From Asaia bogorensis (lineage in GTDB: Bacteria > Pseudomonadota > Alphaproteobacteria > Acetobacterales > Acetobacteraceae), in contig CAMBXJ010000318.1 of assembly GCA_945871455.1 (NCBI GenBank), positions 1 through 5,515 on the forward strand: a stretch of 5,515 nt of DNA, read 5' to 3'. Numbering within the stretch: the stretch's first letter is position 1; the number at the start of each line of letters is the position of its first letter. This document shows positions 1 to 5,515 of this stretch, one piece after another. A program made the position numbers and the translations under genes. The notes beneath the pieces were generated by a model. The model saw nothing but the letters and a program-made list of their open reading frames with translations, made no database searches and was not told where the DNA came from.

Positions 1-584
1 TGCGGCGCCAGGGCACGCGCGATCGCCACACGCTGGCGCTGTCCGCCGGAGAACTCGAACGGATAGCGCCGCAGATGCATGTCGTTCAGCCCGACCAGGC
101 GCAGCAATTCCATCACGCGGTCGCGGCGGGCGGCGGCGTTCTCGCACAAACCGTTTACGTCCAGCGGTTCGGCGATGATGTCCTCCACCCGCTGGCGAGG
201 GCTCAGGGAGGCATAGGGGTCCTGGAAGACGATCTGGATTTCCCGGCGACGGCGGCGCATCTCGGCGCGGCCAAGGCCCAGCAGGTCGATGCCATCGAAA
301 CGAATCTCCCCGCCGGAGGGTTCCGTCAGGCGCAGCAGCATCCGCCCGGTGGTGGACTTGCCGCAGCCGGATTCGCCGACCAGGGCCAGGGTCTCGCCGG
401 CGCTGACCGCGAAGGAGACGCCATCGACGGCCTTGACGTGGCCCACGGTACGGAACCCCAGCGGACCGCCGGCAATGGGAAAATGCTTGCGAAGGTCGCG
501 GACGACCAGGATGGGTTCGGTACCCGCGGCAAGACCCGCGCCGGGTCGCGAATCCCGCCCGGACGGCTGTATCGACGCGCTCAT
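1..584 (-). CDS. Dpp/Opp-type ABC transporter ATP-binding protein, DppF/OppF-like (partial, C-terminus off the window)
   Basis: Cytoplasmic ATPase that would pair with the upstream DppD-type ATPase to power import through the two permeases. I translated it by hand: the ATG at 584-582 overlaps the previous gene's TGA as ATGA, and 194 codons follow before the left edge. A variable N-terminal stretch (about 1-24) leads into the usual [12 protein letters not shown] opening. The Walker A motif GESGCGKS is at 70-77, the Q-loop glutamine is Q121 in [12 protein letters not shown], and the ABC signature FSGGQRQR is at 178-185. Walker B, the H-loop and the C-terminal oligopeptide-transporter domain lie beyond the edge, so completeness cannot be judged. 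The [10 protein letters not shown] and [14 protein letters not shown] wording is typical of the OppF/DppF subgroup as opposed to OppD/DppD. No clear Shine-Dalgarno precedes the ATG, so translation probably depends on coupling to the upstream gene. Confidence 0.93.
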   Translation of the reverse strand, partial: MSASIQPSGRDSRPGAGLAAGTEPILVVRDLRKHFPIAGGPLGFRTVGHVKAVDGVSFAVSAGETLALVGESGCGKSTTGRMLLRLTEPSGGEIRFDGIDLLGLGRAEMRRRRREIQIVFQDPYASLSPRQRVEDIIAEPLDVNGLCENAAARRDRVMELLRLVGLNDMHLRRYPFEFSGGQRQRVAIARALAP

Positions 585-1543
585 GCCAAGGCCCAGCAGG
601 CGGCCTGGGTGCCGTTGCCGACAGCGACCAAGGGCGGCTCCTTCTCCCGGCAGACATCCATCACCAAGGCGCAGCGCGGGTTGAAGCGGCACCCTTCGGG
701 CATGGCATGCGCGGGCGGCACCGTGCCGTCGATGGTTTTCAGCCGGCGTTCGCGCATGTCCAGGGACGGCACCGATCGCAGCAGGCCGCGCGTATAGGGG
801 TGCCGCGGTTCGGCGAACAACGCGCGGACGGGCGCGTGTTCCACCAGCTTGCCCGCATACATCACGACCACCTCGTCCACCAGGTCGGCGATCACGCCCA
901 GGTCGTGGGTGATCAGGATGATGCCGGTGCCCAGATCGTCCCGCAGCCGACGCAGCAGTTCCAGGATCTGCGCCTGGATGGTGACGTCCAGCGCCGTGGT
1001 GGGTTCGTCCGCGATCAGCAGTTTCGGATCGCAGGCCAGTGCCATGGCGATCACCGCGCGCTGGCGCATGCCGCCGGACAACTGATGCGGATAGGCGCGA
1101 GCAACCCGGTCCGGATCGGGGATGCCGACCAGTTTCAGCATCTCCACCGCGCGCAGAAAGGCGGCGTTTCGGCCGTCGCCACGATGCAGGCGGACGGATT
1201 CCGCGATCTGCTCGCCCACGGTAAGCACCGGGTTCAGGGTGGTCATCGGGTCCTGGTAGATCATCGCGATCTTGTTGCCGCGCAACGCCCGCAGGCGTGC
1301 GTCGTCCATGGCGACCACGTCCTCTCCGTCGAAGCGGATGCTGCCGCCGACGATCCGCGCCGGGGGCACCGGGATCAGCCGCATCAGGGCCAGCGCGGTC
1401 ATGGTCTTGCCGCACCCGGACTCGCCGACGATGCCCAGGCTGCGGCCTGCTTCCAGGGAGAAACTGATGCCGTCCACCGCCCGGACAATGCCGCGATTGG
1501 TGAACAGATGGACCTGAAGTTGGTCGACCTCCAGAAGGCTCAC
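581..1543 (-). CDS. Dpp/Opp-type ABC transporter ATP-binding protein, DppD/OppD-like
   Basis: One of the two cytoplasmic ATPases of the importer, 320 residues, the usual length for the family. The open frame runs much further upstream, but that part lies antiparallel in register over the permease gene and is not protein-like. I chose the GTG at 1543-1541 because it overlaps the permease stop as GTGA, has a GGAG 8 bases upstream, and gives the standard opening [10 protein letters not shown]. Visible motifs are Walker A GESGCGKT (40-47), Q-loop Q97 in [10 protein letters not shown], signature LSGGMRQR (155-162), Walker B LLIADEP (175-181, catalytic E180), D-loop ALD (184-186) and H-loop H213. 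The tail [13 protein letters not shown] and the cysteines C285, C291, C298 and C316 form the C-terminal oligopeptide/dipeptide transporter domain. In DppD/OppD proteins of known structure this cysteine set binds a [4Fe-4S] cluster. The protein appears intact, with all catalytic residues present. Confidence 0.96.
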   Translation of the reverse strand: MSLLEVDQLQVHLFTNRGIVRAVDGISFSLEAGRSLGIVGESGCGKTMTALALMRLIPVPPARIVGGSIRFDGEDVVAMDDARLRALRGNKIAMIYQDPMTTLNPVLTVGEQIAESVRLHRGDGRNAAFLRAVEMLKLVGIPDPDRVARAYPHQLSGGMRQRAVIAMALACDPKLLIADEPTTALDVTIQAQILELLRRLRDDLGTGIILITHDLGVIADLVDEVVVMYAGKLVEHAPVRALFAEPRHPYTRGLLRSVPSLDMRERRLKTIDGTVPPAHAMPEGCRFNPRCALVMDVCREKEPPLVAVGNGTQAACWALA

Positions 1544-2400
1544 GAATCCAGCTCCGGGTCCAGCATGTCGCGCAAGGCGTCGCCCACCATGTTGAAGGCC
1601 AGCACGGCCAGGGTAATGGCGGCCCCGGCGAACGCGGCGGGCCAGGGATCGCCGACCAGGTCGCTCATGCCGTCGCGGATCATGTTGCCCCAGCTTGGAG
1701 TCGGAGGTTGCGCGCCCAGACCCAGGAAGGACAGCGCGGCTTCCAGACGGATCGCGGTGGCGACCCACAGCGACAGGGCGACAACCAGCGGGCCGGCGAT
1801 GTTGGGCAGCACGTGGCGGAGCATGATCGACAATGTCCCACGCCCGGCGGCGATGGACGCGTCGACAAACGGCTCCCGCCGCAACACCTGGGTGGCGGAG
1901 CGGGACAAGCGGACGAAGCGCGGGAACAGGGCGACGGCGATGGCGATGACCGCGGTCTGGAAACTGGGGCCGAGGGCGGCGGCGATCATCACGCCCAGCA
2001 GCAGTGACGGGAACGACATCAGCAGATCGGAGAAGCGGGAGATCAGCCGGTCCGCCCAGCCGCCAAAATACCCGGCGATCATGCCCGCCCAGACGCCGAA
2101 CAGAGCCGACAGGATGGGCGCGCAGATGCCGATCGACAGCGACACCCGCCCGCCGATCAGCACGCGAGAGAACACGTCGCGCCCGAATGCGTCGGTGCCG
2201 AACCAGTTGACCCCGGACGGGCCTTGGTTGGCGGTCGCGAAACTCTGTTCCAGCGGATCGAACGGCACGATCCAGGGGGAGATCAGGGCCACAAACATCA
2301 ACAGGCAGCACAGGCCCGCGCCCATGGCGGTCAGCTTGTTGTCCGCGAGGTAGGTCATGACCGCGGAACCGCGGGTTGGGGCGATGGCCATGTCGCTCAT
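1540..2400 (-). CDS. Dpp/Opp-type ABC transporter permease, DppC-like
   Basis: Inner-membrane permease of 286 residues, second half of the translocation channel. The short N-terminal cytoplasmic tail is followed by a first membrane segment (about 24-45), then the family hallmark [17 protein letters not shown] (67-83). Further hydrophobic segments lie near 88-112, 124-143, 147-163, 203-226 and 254-274. The EAA-type loop that contacts the ATPases is seen around 178-201 (DASIAAGRG...RHVLPN). The signature [15 protein letters not shown] is at 226-240, and the protein ends in the usual [13 protein letters not shown]. It starts with ATG 10 bases after the DppB-type stop; a second ATG three codons in is an alternative start. 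No strong Shine-Dalgarno is visible, so coupling to the upstream gene is likely. Its TGA overlaps the next gene's GTG. No defects seen. Confidence 0.95.
   Translation of the reverse strand: MSDMAIAPTRGSAVMTYLADNKLTAMGAGLCCLLMFVALISPWIVPFDPLEQSFATANQGPSGVNWFGTDAFGRDVFSRVLIGGRVSLSIGICAPILSALFGVWAGMIAGYFGGWADRLISRFSDLLMSFPSLLLGVMIAAALGPSFQTAVIAIAVALFPRFVRLSRSATQVLRREPFVDASIAAGRGTLSIMLRHVLPNIAGPLVVALSLWVATAIRLEAALSFLGLGAQPPTPSWGNMIRDGMSDLVGDPWPAAFAGAAITLAVLAFNMVGDALRDMLDPELDS
1552..1555 (-). promoter_or_regulatory. Ribosome binding site supporting the GTG start of the DppD-type ATPase
   Basis: GGAG on the minus strand lies 8 bases before the GTG at 1543, inside the last codons of the permease gene. 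It supports this GTG over any start further upstream in the long open frame. Confidence 0.6.
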
Positions 2401-2410
2401 CTCAAGGGGC

Positions 2411-3346
2411 TCATCGTAAGGCGATCCGTGGGTCGATGGCGGCGCATAGCAGGTCGGTCAGCAGGTTCACGCAGACCACGAAGAAGGCGAACACCACCAG
2501 GCCGGCCTGCACGACGGTGTAGTCTCGCGCGGACACGCCGCTGATCAGCATGGTGCCGAGGCCGGGGCGGGAGAACACCAGTTCCACCGTGATGGTGCCG
2601 GACAGGGTGGTGAGCAGGTAGATGCCGAGACCCGTGGTGACCGGGATCAGCGCGTTGCGCAGCGCGTGTTTGAAGATGACCCAGCGCTCCGGCACGCCCT
2701 TGCCGCGGGCGGTGCGGACATAGTCGCGGCGGAGGACTTCCAGCAGGGATGATCGGGTCAGGCGCATGACGAAAGCCGCCATGACGACGCCCAGGGTGAT
2801 GGCCGGCAGCACCAGATGATGCGCCTGGTCAACGAACCCGGTGCCCGCGCCCAACATCGGGAACCAGTCCAGATGCAGCGAGAACACCATGATCAGCAGC
2901 ACGCCGAAATAGAATTCCGGCAGGGAAAAGCCGATCAGCGCGAACACCCGGCCCAGCCCGTCCAGCTTGCCGTTGCGGTGCACCGCGGTCATCGCGCCGA
3001 ACGGAATGCCAACGATGATGCCGATGGCCGTCGCGGTCAGCCCCAATACGATCGTGTGAGGCAGCGCCTGTGCCAGCAATCCGTTGACCGAGGTGTTGTT
3101 GTTCATCGAGACGCCGAAATCGGCGGTCAGCGCCTGGCCGATGAAACTGAAATACTGGACATAGAGCGGCCGGTTGAGGCCCAGCTTCTCGCGGAACGCC
3201 TCGATCGCTTCGGGGGCCGCGAAATCGCCCAGGGCCGCGACCGCCGGGTCGCCCGGCATGATTCGCAGTGCGAAGAACACCAGGGTCAGCACCATGAGGA
3301 CGGTCGGAATGACCTCCAGGATGCGGCGTAGGATGTATCCGGCCAT
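2411..3346 (-). CDS. Dpp/Opp-type ABC transporter permease, DppB-like
   Basis: Inner-membrane permease of 311 residues, first half of the channel, normal length for DppB/OppB. The N-terminus YILRRILEVIPTVLMVLTLVF is the standard first membrane segment. It is followed by the periplasmic region with RIMPGDPA (28-35), LGLNRPLYVQY (55-65) and DFGVSMNNNTSV (76-87). Further membrane segments lie near 98-120, 134-158, 178-196, 233-258 and 278-300. The EAA loop that docks on the ATPase is at about 208-235, with DYVRTARGKGVPE at its start and FKHALRNALIP at its end. FSRPGLGTML (258-267) and the C-terminal DLLCAAIDPRI are family hallmarks. The ATG at 3346 fits the family's usual first residues, but no good Shine-Dalgarno precedes it. 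A 233-bp gap with a hairpin pair separates it from the binding-protein gene, so its expression may be lower than that gene's. Confidence 0.95.
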   Translation of the reverse strand: MAGYILRRILEVIPTVLMVLTLVFFALRIMPGDPAVAALGDFAAPEAIEAFREKLGLNRPLYVQYFSFIGQALTADFGVSMNNNTSVNGLLAQALPHTIVLGLTATAIGIIVGIPFGAMTAVHRNGKLDGLGRVFALIGFSLPEFYFGVLLIMVFSLHLDWFPMLGAGTGFVDQAHHLVLPAITLGVVMAAFVMRLTRSSLLEVLRRDYVRTARGKGVPERWVIFKHALRNALIPVTTGLGIYLLTTLSGTITVELVFSRPGLGTMLISGVSARDYTVVQAGLVVFAFFVVCVNLLTDLLCAAIDPRIALR

Positions 3347-3402
3347 GGGTGGTCAGTCGGTTGCCGAGGATGGCGGGGTTTGGCGGGCGGGCAACGCGTG
3401 CG

Positions 3403-3490
3403 CGTCATGGCCGGCGAAGGCCGGCCATCCACGACTTTCCCCGTGCAGACCGCGCAAGCCGTGGATGGCGGGCCTTCGCCCGCCATGACG
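3403..3490. repeat. Inverted pair of REP-like hairpins in the gap between binding-protein and permease genes
   Basis: Two 31-bp units lie in opposite orientation, 3403-3433 and 3460-3490, with a 26-bp spacer. Each begins CGTCATGG and ends CCATCCACG (or the reverse complement). Each folds alone into a 9-bp perfect stem with a 4-base loop: ATGGCCGGC around GAAG in the first (3407-3428), ATGGCGGGC around CTTC in the second (3465-3486). The whole 88 bp can also fold as one long hairpin. The units differ at two positions that pair with each other, so both stems stay perfect. This is the layout of a REP doublet or REPIN-type element. No T-tract follows on either strand, so it is not a standard intrinsic terminator. 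No REP-associated transposase is seen in this window. Confidence 0.8.
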
Positions 3491-3523
3491 GGGGGCTATC
3501 CTCTGCGGGCCACGCACCGGGAC

Positions 3524-3537
3524 GGTCCTGCCGGACC
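3524..3537. repeat. Small hairpin in the gap between binding-protein and permease genes
   Basis: GGTCC and GGACC form a 5-bp perfect stem around the loop TGCC. It is short and GC-rich, so chance is possible. Apart from this, the hairpin pair at 3403-3490 and the repeat at 3555-3604, I see nothing in the 233-bp gap 3347-3579: no convincing promoter, Shine-Dalgarno or small gene. Confidence 0.3.
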
Positions 3538-3554
3538 TGCCGCGGTCCGTTACG

Positions 3555-3604
3555 GGTGGCTCGCCTTGCCCGTCCGCCTTCACAGGCGGCTCGCCTTACC
3601 CATC
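3555..3604 (-). repeat. Imperfect direct repeat with 30-bp offset across the stop codon of the binding-protein gene
   Basis: The 20-bp segments 3585-3604 and 3555-3574 match at 17 of 20 positions, offset by exactly 30 bp (10 codons). The upstream copy encodes the last residues, ending GKASRL then TGA. Read in the same frame past the stop, the downstream copy gives TGKASHP followed by TAA. A 6-bp hairpin, CCGCCT around TCAC (3574-3589), overlaps the stop codon. Confidence 0.55.
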
Positions 3605-5166
3605 GTGAAGGTGCCCATATAGGCCTTCACCGGAAACCCGATCTCCAACGTCTTGCCGTTATGCATCCAGTTGCCCGCGGGGCTGGGCAGCGGGATGGAC
3701 GGCACCTGGCGCATGATCTCGATCTGGACTTCCTTCAGCAGCGCCAGCCGCTTGACGTTGTCGACTTCCTCGTTCGCCTGCTGCATCAAAGTGTCCGAGT
3801 TGCCGCCCAGATCGCCGTAATGGCTGAAGTTCATGTTGCGGGTCGGTTTGCCGACGATCGCGCTGGATTTGTAGAACGCGTTCAGCACCGCCTGGGTCAG
3901 CGGCGGCTGGCCCGAGCTATACATGATCATCGAGTTCAGATCCTTGCGGATATCGTTGTGGAAGCTGGTGTGCTCCACCACCCGCATGTTGATCTGGATG
4001 CCGACTTTGCGAAGCTGTTCCTGGATGATCAGGACGTTGCTTTTGTATTCTTCCCGCTCGGTCACGAACATGTCGATGGCAAAACCGTTCGGCAGCCCGG
4101 CTTCGGCCAGCAGCTTCTTGCTCTTTTCCGGGTTGTAGACGAACGGCCAGTCCGCGTCCTTCGGCACATCGTCCGGCCCCATGGAGCCGTAATAGCCGTG
4201 CGGCGCGATGCCGTAGATCGGCGAGACGAAGTCGCCGAACGCGGCGGTCCAGGCGCGTTGGTCGATTGCATGGGCAATTGCCTTGCGCACGCGCAGGTCG
4301 TCCAACGGCTTGCGGGTCATGTTCAGGTGGAAGGCCCAGATGGATCCCGGGCGGCCGGTATCGAACACGATGCTGGGGTGCTGGCGGGCGACACTGGTGC
4401 GCCAGCCGGGCACGGTCGCACCCTCGATCATGTCGATATCGCCCTTGACGAAGGCCAGGGTGCGAGAGGCGGTTTCGGGGAGGAACAACACCTCCAACTG
4501 GTCGATCTTCGGCTTGCCGTCCCAGTATTTGTCGTTGGCGCGCAGGATGACCTTCTGCTTCGGCTCGTAGCCGTGCCAGACGAAGGGGCCGGTGCCGACC
4601 GGGTTGTGGCGGAACTTGTCGCCAAGTTCCTCGACCGCCTTCTTGGGCTGCACATAGCCGCCGAAGCGCGGCATCAGGGCGAACACGTAGTAGAACGGGT
4701 TGGGGGATTTCAGCCGGATGGTGACGGTGTAAGGGTCGACGACCTCCACGCTTTCGATGTCACGGAAGTTTGATCCATAGGCGGACCCGGTCTTCGGGTC
4801 CTGCATACGCTTGATGGTGAAGGCGACGTCCTCGGCCGTGACTTCGCCGTAGCCGCGATGCCATTGCACGCCCTTGCGCAGGTAAAAGGTGAAGGCGCGG
4901 GCATCGGGGGCCATTTCCCATTTTTCGGCCAGTTCGCCCTGCAATTCATCGATCAGCAGGTTCGTCGTGCCGTTCTTCGGCGAGACAAGCGTGTTGAACA
5001 CCTGGCGAATGGGGAATTCGTCCCCGTTGCCGATGCCGAAGGCCGGGTCCATGGCGCCGAGGTCGCGCTGGGCCACGCCAACCTTGATGACCGAGTCGGC
5101 CATCGCGGTGGAGGTCAGCAGCGCGGCGGTCAGGCCGGCGGCGCATAAGCGAAAGAAGCGATTCAC
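3580..5166 (-). CDS. Periplasmic solute-binding protein of the peptide/opine/nickel ABC importer family (SBP_bac_5)
   Basis: Captures the ligand in the periplasm and delivers it to the permease pair; 528 residues, normal for this family. The start is GTG at 5166-5164, with AGGGGAG 7 bases upstream. A Sec signal peptide is clear: NRFFR, a hydrophobic core at about 7-19, and a likely cut after A23 (AMA before DS). There is no lipobox, so it should be free in the periplasm. Family landmarks are DEFPIRQVFNTLV (49-61), FTFYLRKGVQWHRGYGE (92-108), TAEDVAFTIKR (110-120), NPVGTGPFVW (188-197), LRVRKAIAHAIDQ (291-303) and KLLAEAGLPNGF (351-362). The stretch after QWHRG carries GYGEVTAEDV in place of the commoner HDG-x-x-xTAEDV wording, which may mark a subgroup. 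The ligand (peptide, opine, metal chelate, sugar derivative) cannot be deduced. It is the first gene of the operon. Confidence 0.95.
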   Translation of the reverse strand: MNRFFRLCAAGLTAALLTSTAMADSVIKVGVAQRDLGAMDPAFGIGNGDEFPIRQVFNTLVSPKNGTTNLLIDELQGELAEKWEMAPDARAFTFYLRKGVQWHRGYGEVTAEDVAFTIKRMQDPKTGSAYGSNFRDIESVEVVDPYTVTIRLKSPNPFYYVFALMPRFGGYVQPKKAVEELGDKFRHNPVGTGPFVWHGYEPKQKVILRANDKYWDGKPKIDQLEVLFLPETASRTLAFVKGDIDMIEGATVPGWRTSVARQHPSIVFDTGRPGSIWAFHLNMTRKPLDDLRVRKAIAHAIDQRAWTAAFGDFVSPIYGIAPHGYYGSMGPDDVPKDADWPFVYNPEKSKKLLAEAGLPNGFAIDMFVTEREEYKSNVLIIQEQLRKVGIQINMRVVEHTSFHNDIRKDLNSMIMYSSGQPPLTQAVLNAFYKSSAIVGKPTRNMNFSHYGDLGGNSDTLMQQANEEVDNVKRLALLKEVQIEIMRQVPSIPLPSPAGNWMHNGKTLEIGFPVKAYMGTFTMGKASRL

Positions 5167-5173
5167 GGGTGGT

Positions 5174-5180
5174 CTCCCCT
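5174..5180 (-). promoter_or_regulatory. Ribosome binding site of the binding-protein gene
   Basis: AGGGGAG on the minus strand, 7 bases before the GTG at 5166. It decides in favour of that GTG, which also begins a well-formed signal peptide. Confidence 0.7.
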
Positions 5181-5208
5181 GGCGGCGCGTTCGCGCTGGT
5201 GTGGCGGG

Positions 5209-5238
5209 ACCCTAGGCAGGCGGGGTTGTCGGCGTCAA
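5209..5238 (-). promoter_or_regulatory. Candidate sigma70-type promoter of the transporter operon
   Basis: Minus strand: TTGACG (5238-5233, five of six to the -35 consensus), an 18-bp spacer, then TAGGGT (5214-5209), which keeps the T1, A2 and T6 of the -10 consensus but no more. Transcription would begin near 5202, giving a leader of about 35 bases before the GTG. The -35 box lies in the tip of the large palindrome. The -10 box is weak, so this is a candidate only. Confidence 0.3.
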
Positions 5239-5240
5239 CC
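5224..5240. promoter_or_regulatory. 17-bp imperfect dyad overlapping the candidate -35 box
   Basis: GGTTGTCGGCGTCAACC reads almost the same on both strands: 7 of 8 symmetric pairs match around the centre base 5232. Its length and position on the -35 box suit a repressor site. It also straddles the outer edge of the large palindrome, so the symmetry could be a by-product of that element. Confidence 0.25.
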
Positions 5241-5515
5241 GCGGTGGGGAGGAAGGAAGGCGGGGCTTCCGCCCCGGACCCCGACCAGGGCGCTGCCCTG
5301 GACCCGCCAAGGGCGACGGCCCTTGGAACCCGGACCATTGTCGTTGGAATGACAGGGGCCTACCCGGACCTGTCAACGTCCGGGTAGGCCCCATCCTTCA
5401 CGGCACCAAGGGTCCGGGTTCCAAGGGCCGTCGCCCTTGGCGGGGTCCAGGGGACGCGCCCCTGGTCGGGGTCCGGGGCGGAAGCCCCGTCCTTCCTCCC
5501 CCCCGCGGTTGACGC
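5232..5515. repeat. 284-bp palindromic repeat element of nested hairpins, reaching the right edge of the window
   Basis: The left arm (from 5232) is the reverse complement of the right arm (to 5515) with few changes over about 105 bp per arm, then an 18-bp diverged stretch on each side, then a perfect central hairpin. Each arm holds three further hairpins. Left: 5261-5276, 5285-5301, 5307-5326. Right: 5421-5440, 5447-5465, 5474-5489. Small insertions in the arms cancel out, so the centre of the whole element (5373.5) is also the centre of the inner loop. There is no credible gene inside: open frames crossing it are low-complexity readings of the repeat. With 5167-5231 it fills the gene-free right end of the window. 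The element may extend past 5515. It could be a non-autonomous mobile repeat or a compound of REP-like units. Confidence 0.85.
5355..5392. repeat. Central 15-bp perfect hairpin of the palindromic element
   Basis: GGGGCCTACCCGGAC (5355-5369) pairs perfectly with 5378-5392 around the 8-base loop CTGTCAAC. No T-tract follows on either strand, so it is not a standard intrinsic terminator, though such a strong stem could still slow or stop polymerase with Rho. Confidence 0.75.

Noticed and set aside
75..797. 240-codon plus-strand open frame at the left end
   Set aside because: It is the antisense shadow of the truncated DppF-type ATPase and the end of the DppD-type ATPase, both of which have clear motifs.
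1544..2311. N-terminal extension of the DppD-type ATPase frame, which is open to 2311
   Set aside because: This part overlaps the DppC-type permease in another frame, is arginine-rich and unlike any ATPase. The GTG at 1543 with its GGAG gives the correct family start.
707..2353. 548-codon open frame on the plus strand
   Set aside because: It lies wholly opposite the intact DppD-type ATPase and DppC-type permease genes. Its translation has no recognisable domain and is rich in H, Q, R and A, as expected for an antisense frame of GC-rich coding DNA.
3403..3490. CRISPR array
   Set aside because: There are only two units, they are inverted with respect to each other, and there is no series of evenly spaced direct repeats.
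3349..4773. 474-codon open frame on the plus strand
   Set aside because: It runs from the hairpin-containing gap into the strand opposite the binding-protein gene. There is no motif, membrane segment or good ribosome binding site, and the gene below it is certain.
5169..5387. Small open frames across the palindromic element
   Set aside because: They are translations of the repeat itself (low-complexity, P-, G- and R-rich), with no ribosome binding site or conserved motif.
5355..5392. Intrinsic terminator
   Set aside because: The stem is strong enough, but neither strand has a T-tract after it. I kept it as a hairpin only.
5232..5515. Insertion sequence or transposon carrying its own transposase
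   Set aside because: The inverted arms leave only about 75 bp in the middle and no coding frame for a transposase. At most it is a non-autonomous element.

Overview
The window is GC-rich DNA from what is most likely an alphaproteobacterium. Short GC-rich hairpin repeats of the type scattered through Acetobacteraceae-like genomes point to that group, but this is an impression and not a proof. Every gene I can support lies on the minus strand. Together they form one ABC importer operon of the peptide/opine/nickel family (Dpp/Opp type).

In transcription order (right to left): a periplasmic solute-binding protein with a signal peptide (5166-3580, GTG start); a 233-bp gap holding a pair of inverted hairpin repeats; a DppB-type permease (3346-2411); a DppC-type permease (2400-1540); a DppD-type ATPase (1543-581, GTG start); and a DppF-type ATPase (584 to the left edge, cut off after residue 194). 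The last four genes are tightly packed: a 10-bp gap, then two 4-base start/stop overlaps (GTGA and ATGA). This implies one transcript and translational coupling. The solute-binding protein would capture ligand in the periplasm, the two permeases form the channel, and the two different ATPases form the heterodimeric motor. The ligand cannot be read from the sequence.

Upstream of the operon, 5232-5515 is a 284-bp near-perfect palindrome of nested hairpins that reaches the right edge of the window. Its two arms differ at a stem position where both paired bases have changed, which argues for selection or propagation at the level of folded nucleic acid. Both tips carry an outward-facing TTGACG. 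The left one is placed so that it could be the -35 box of the operon promoter. The 88-bp inverted hairpin pair between the binding-protein gene and the permease genes shows the same kind of paired change. It sits where REP elements in other ABC operons, such as malE-malF, raise the level of the binding-protein mRNA.

The plus-strand open frames, including long ones opposite the ATPase, permease and binding-protein genes, are shadows of high-GC coding DNA. I saw no tRNA, rRNA, CRISPR array, transposase or phage gene. The genes belong to a familiar transporter family; the less ordinary material is in the non-coding repeats.
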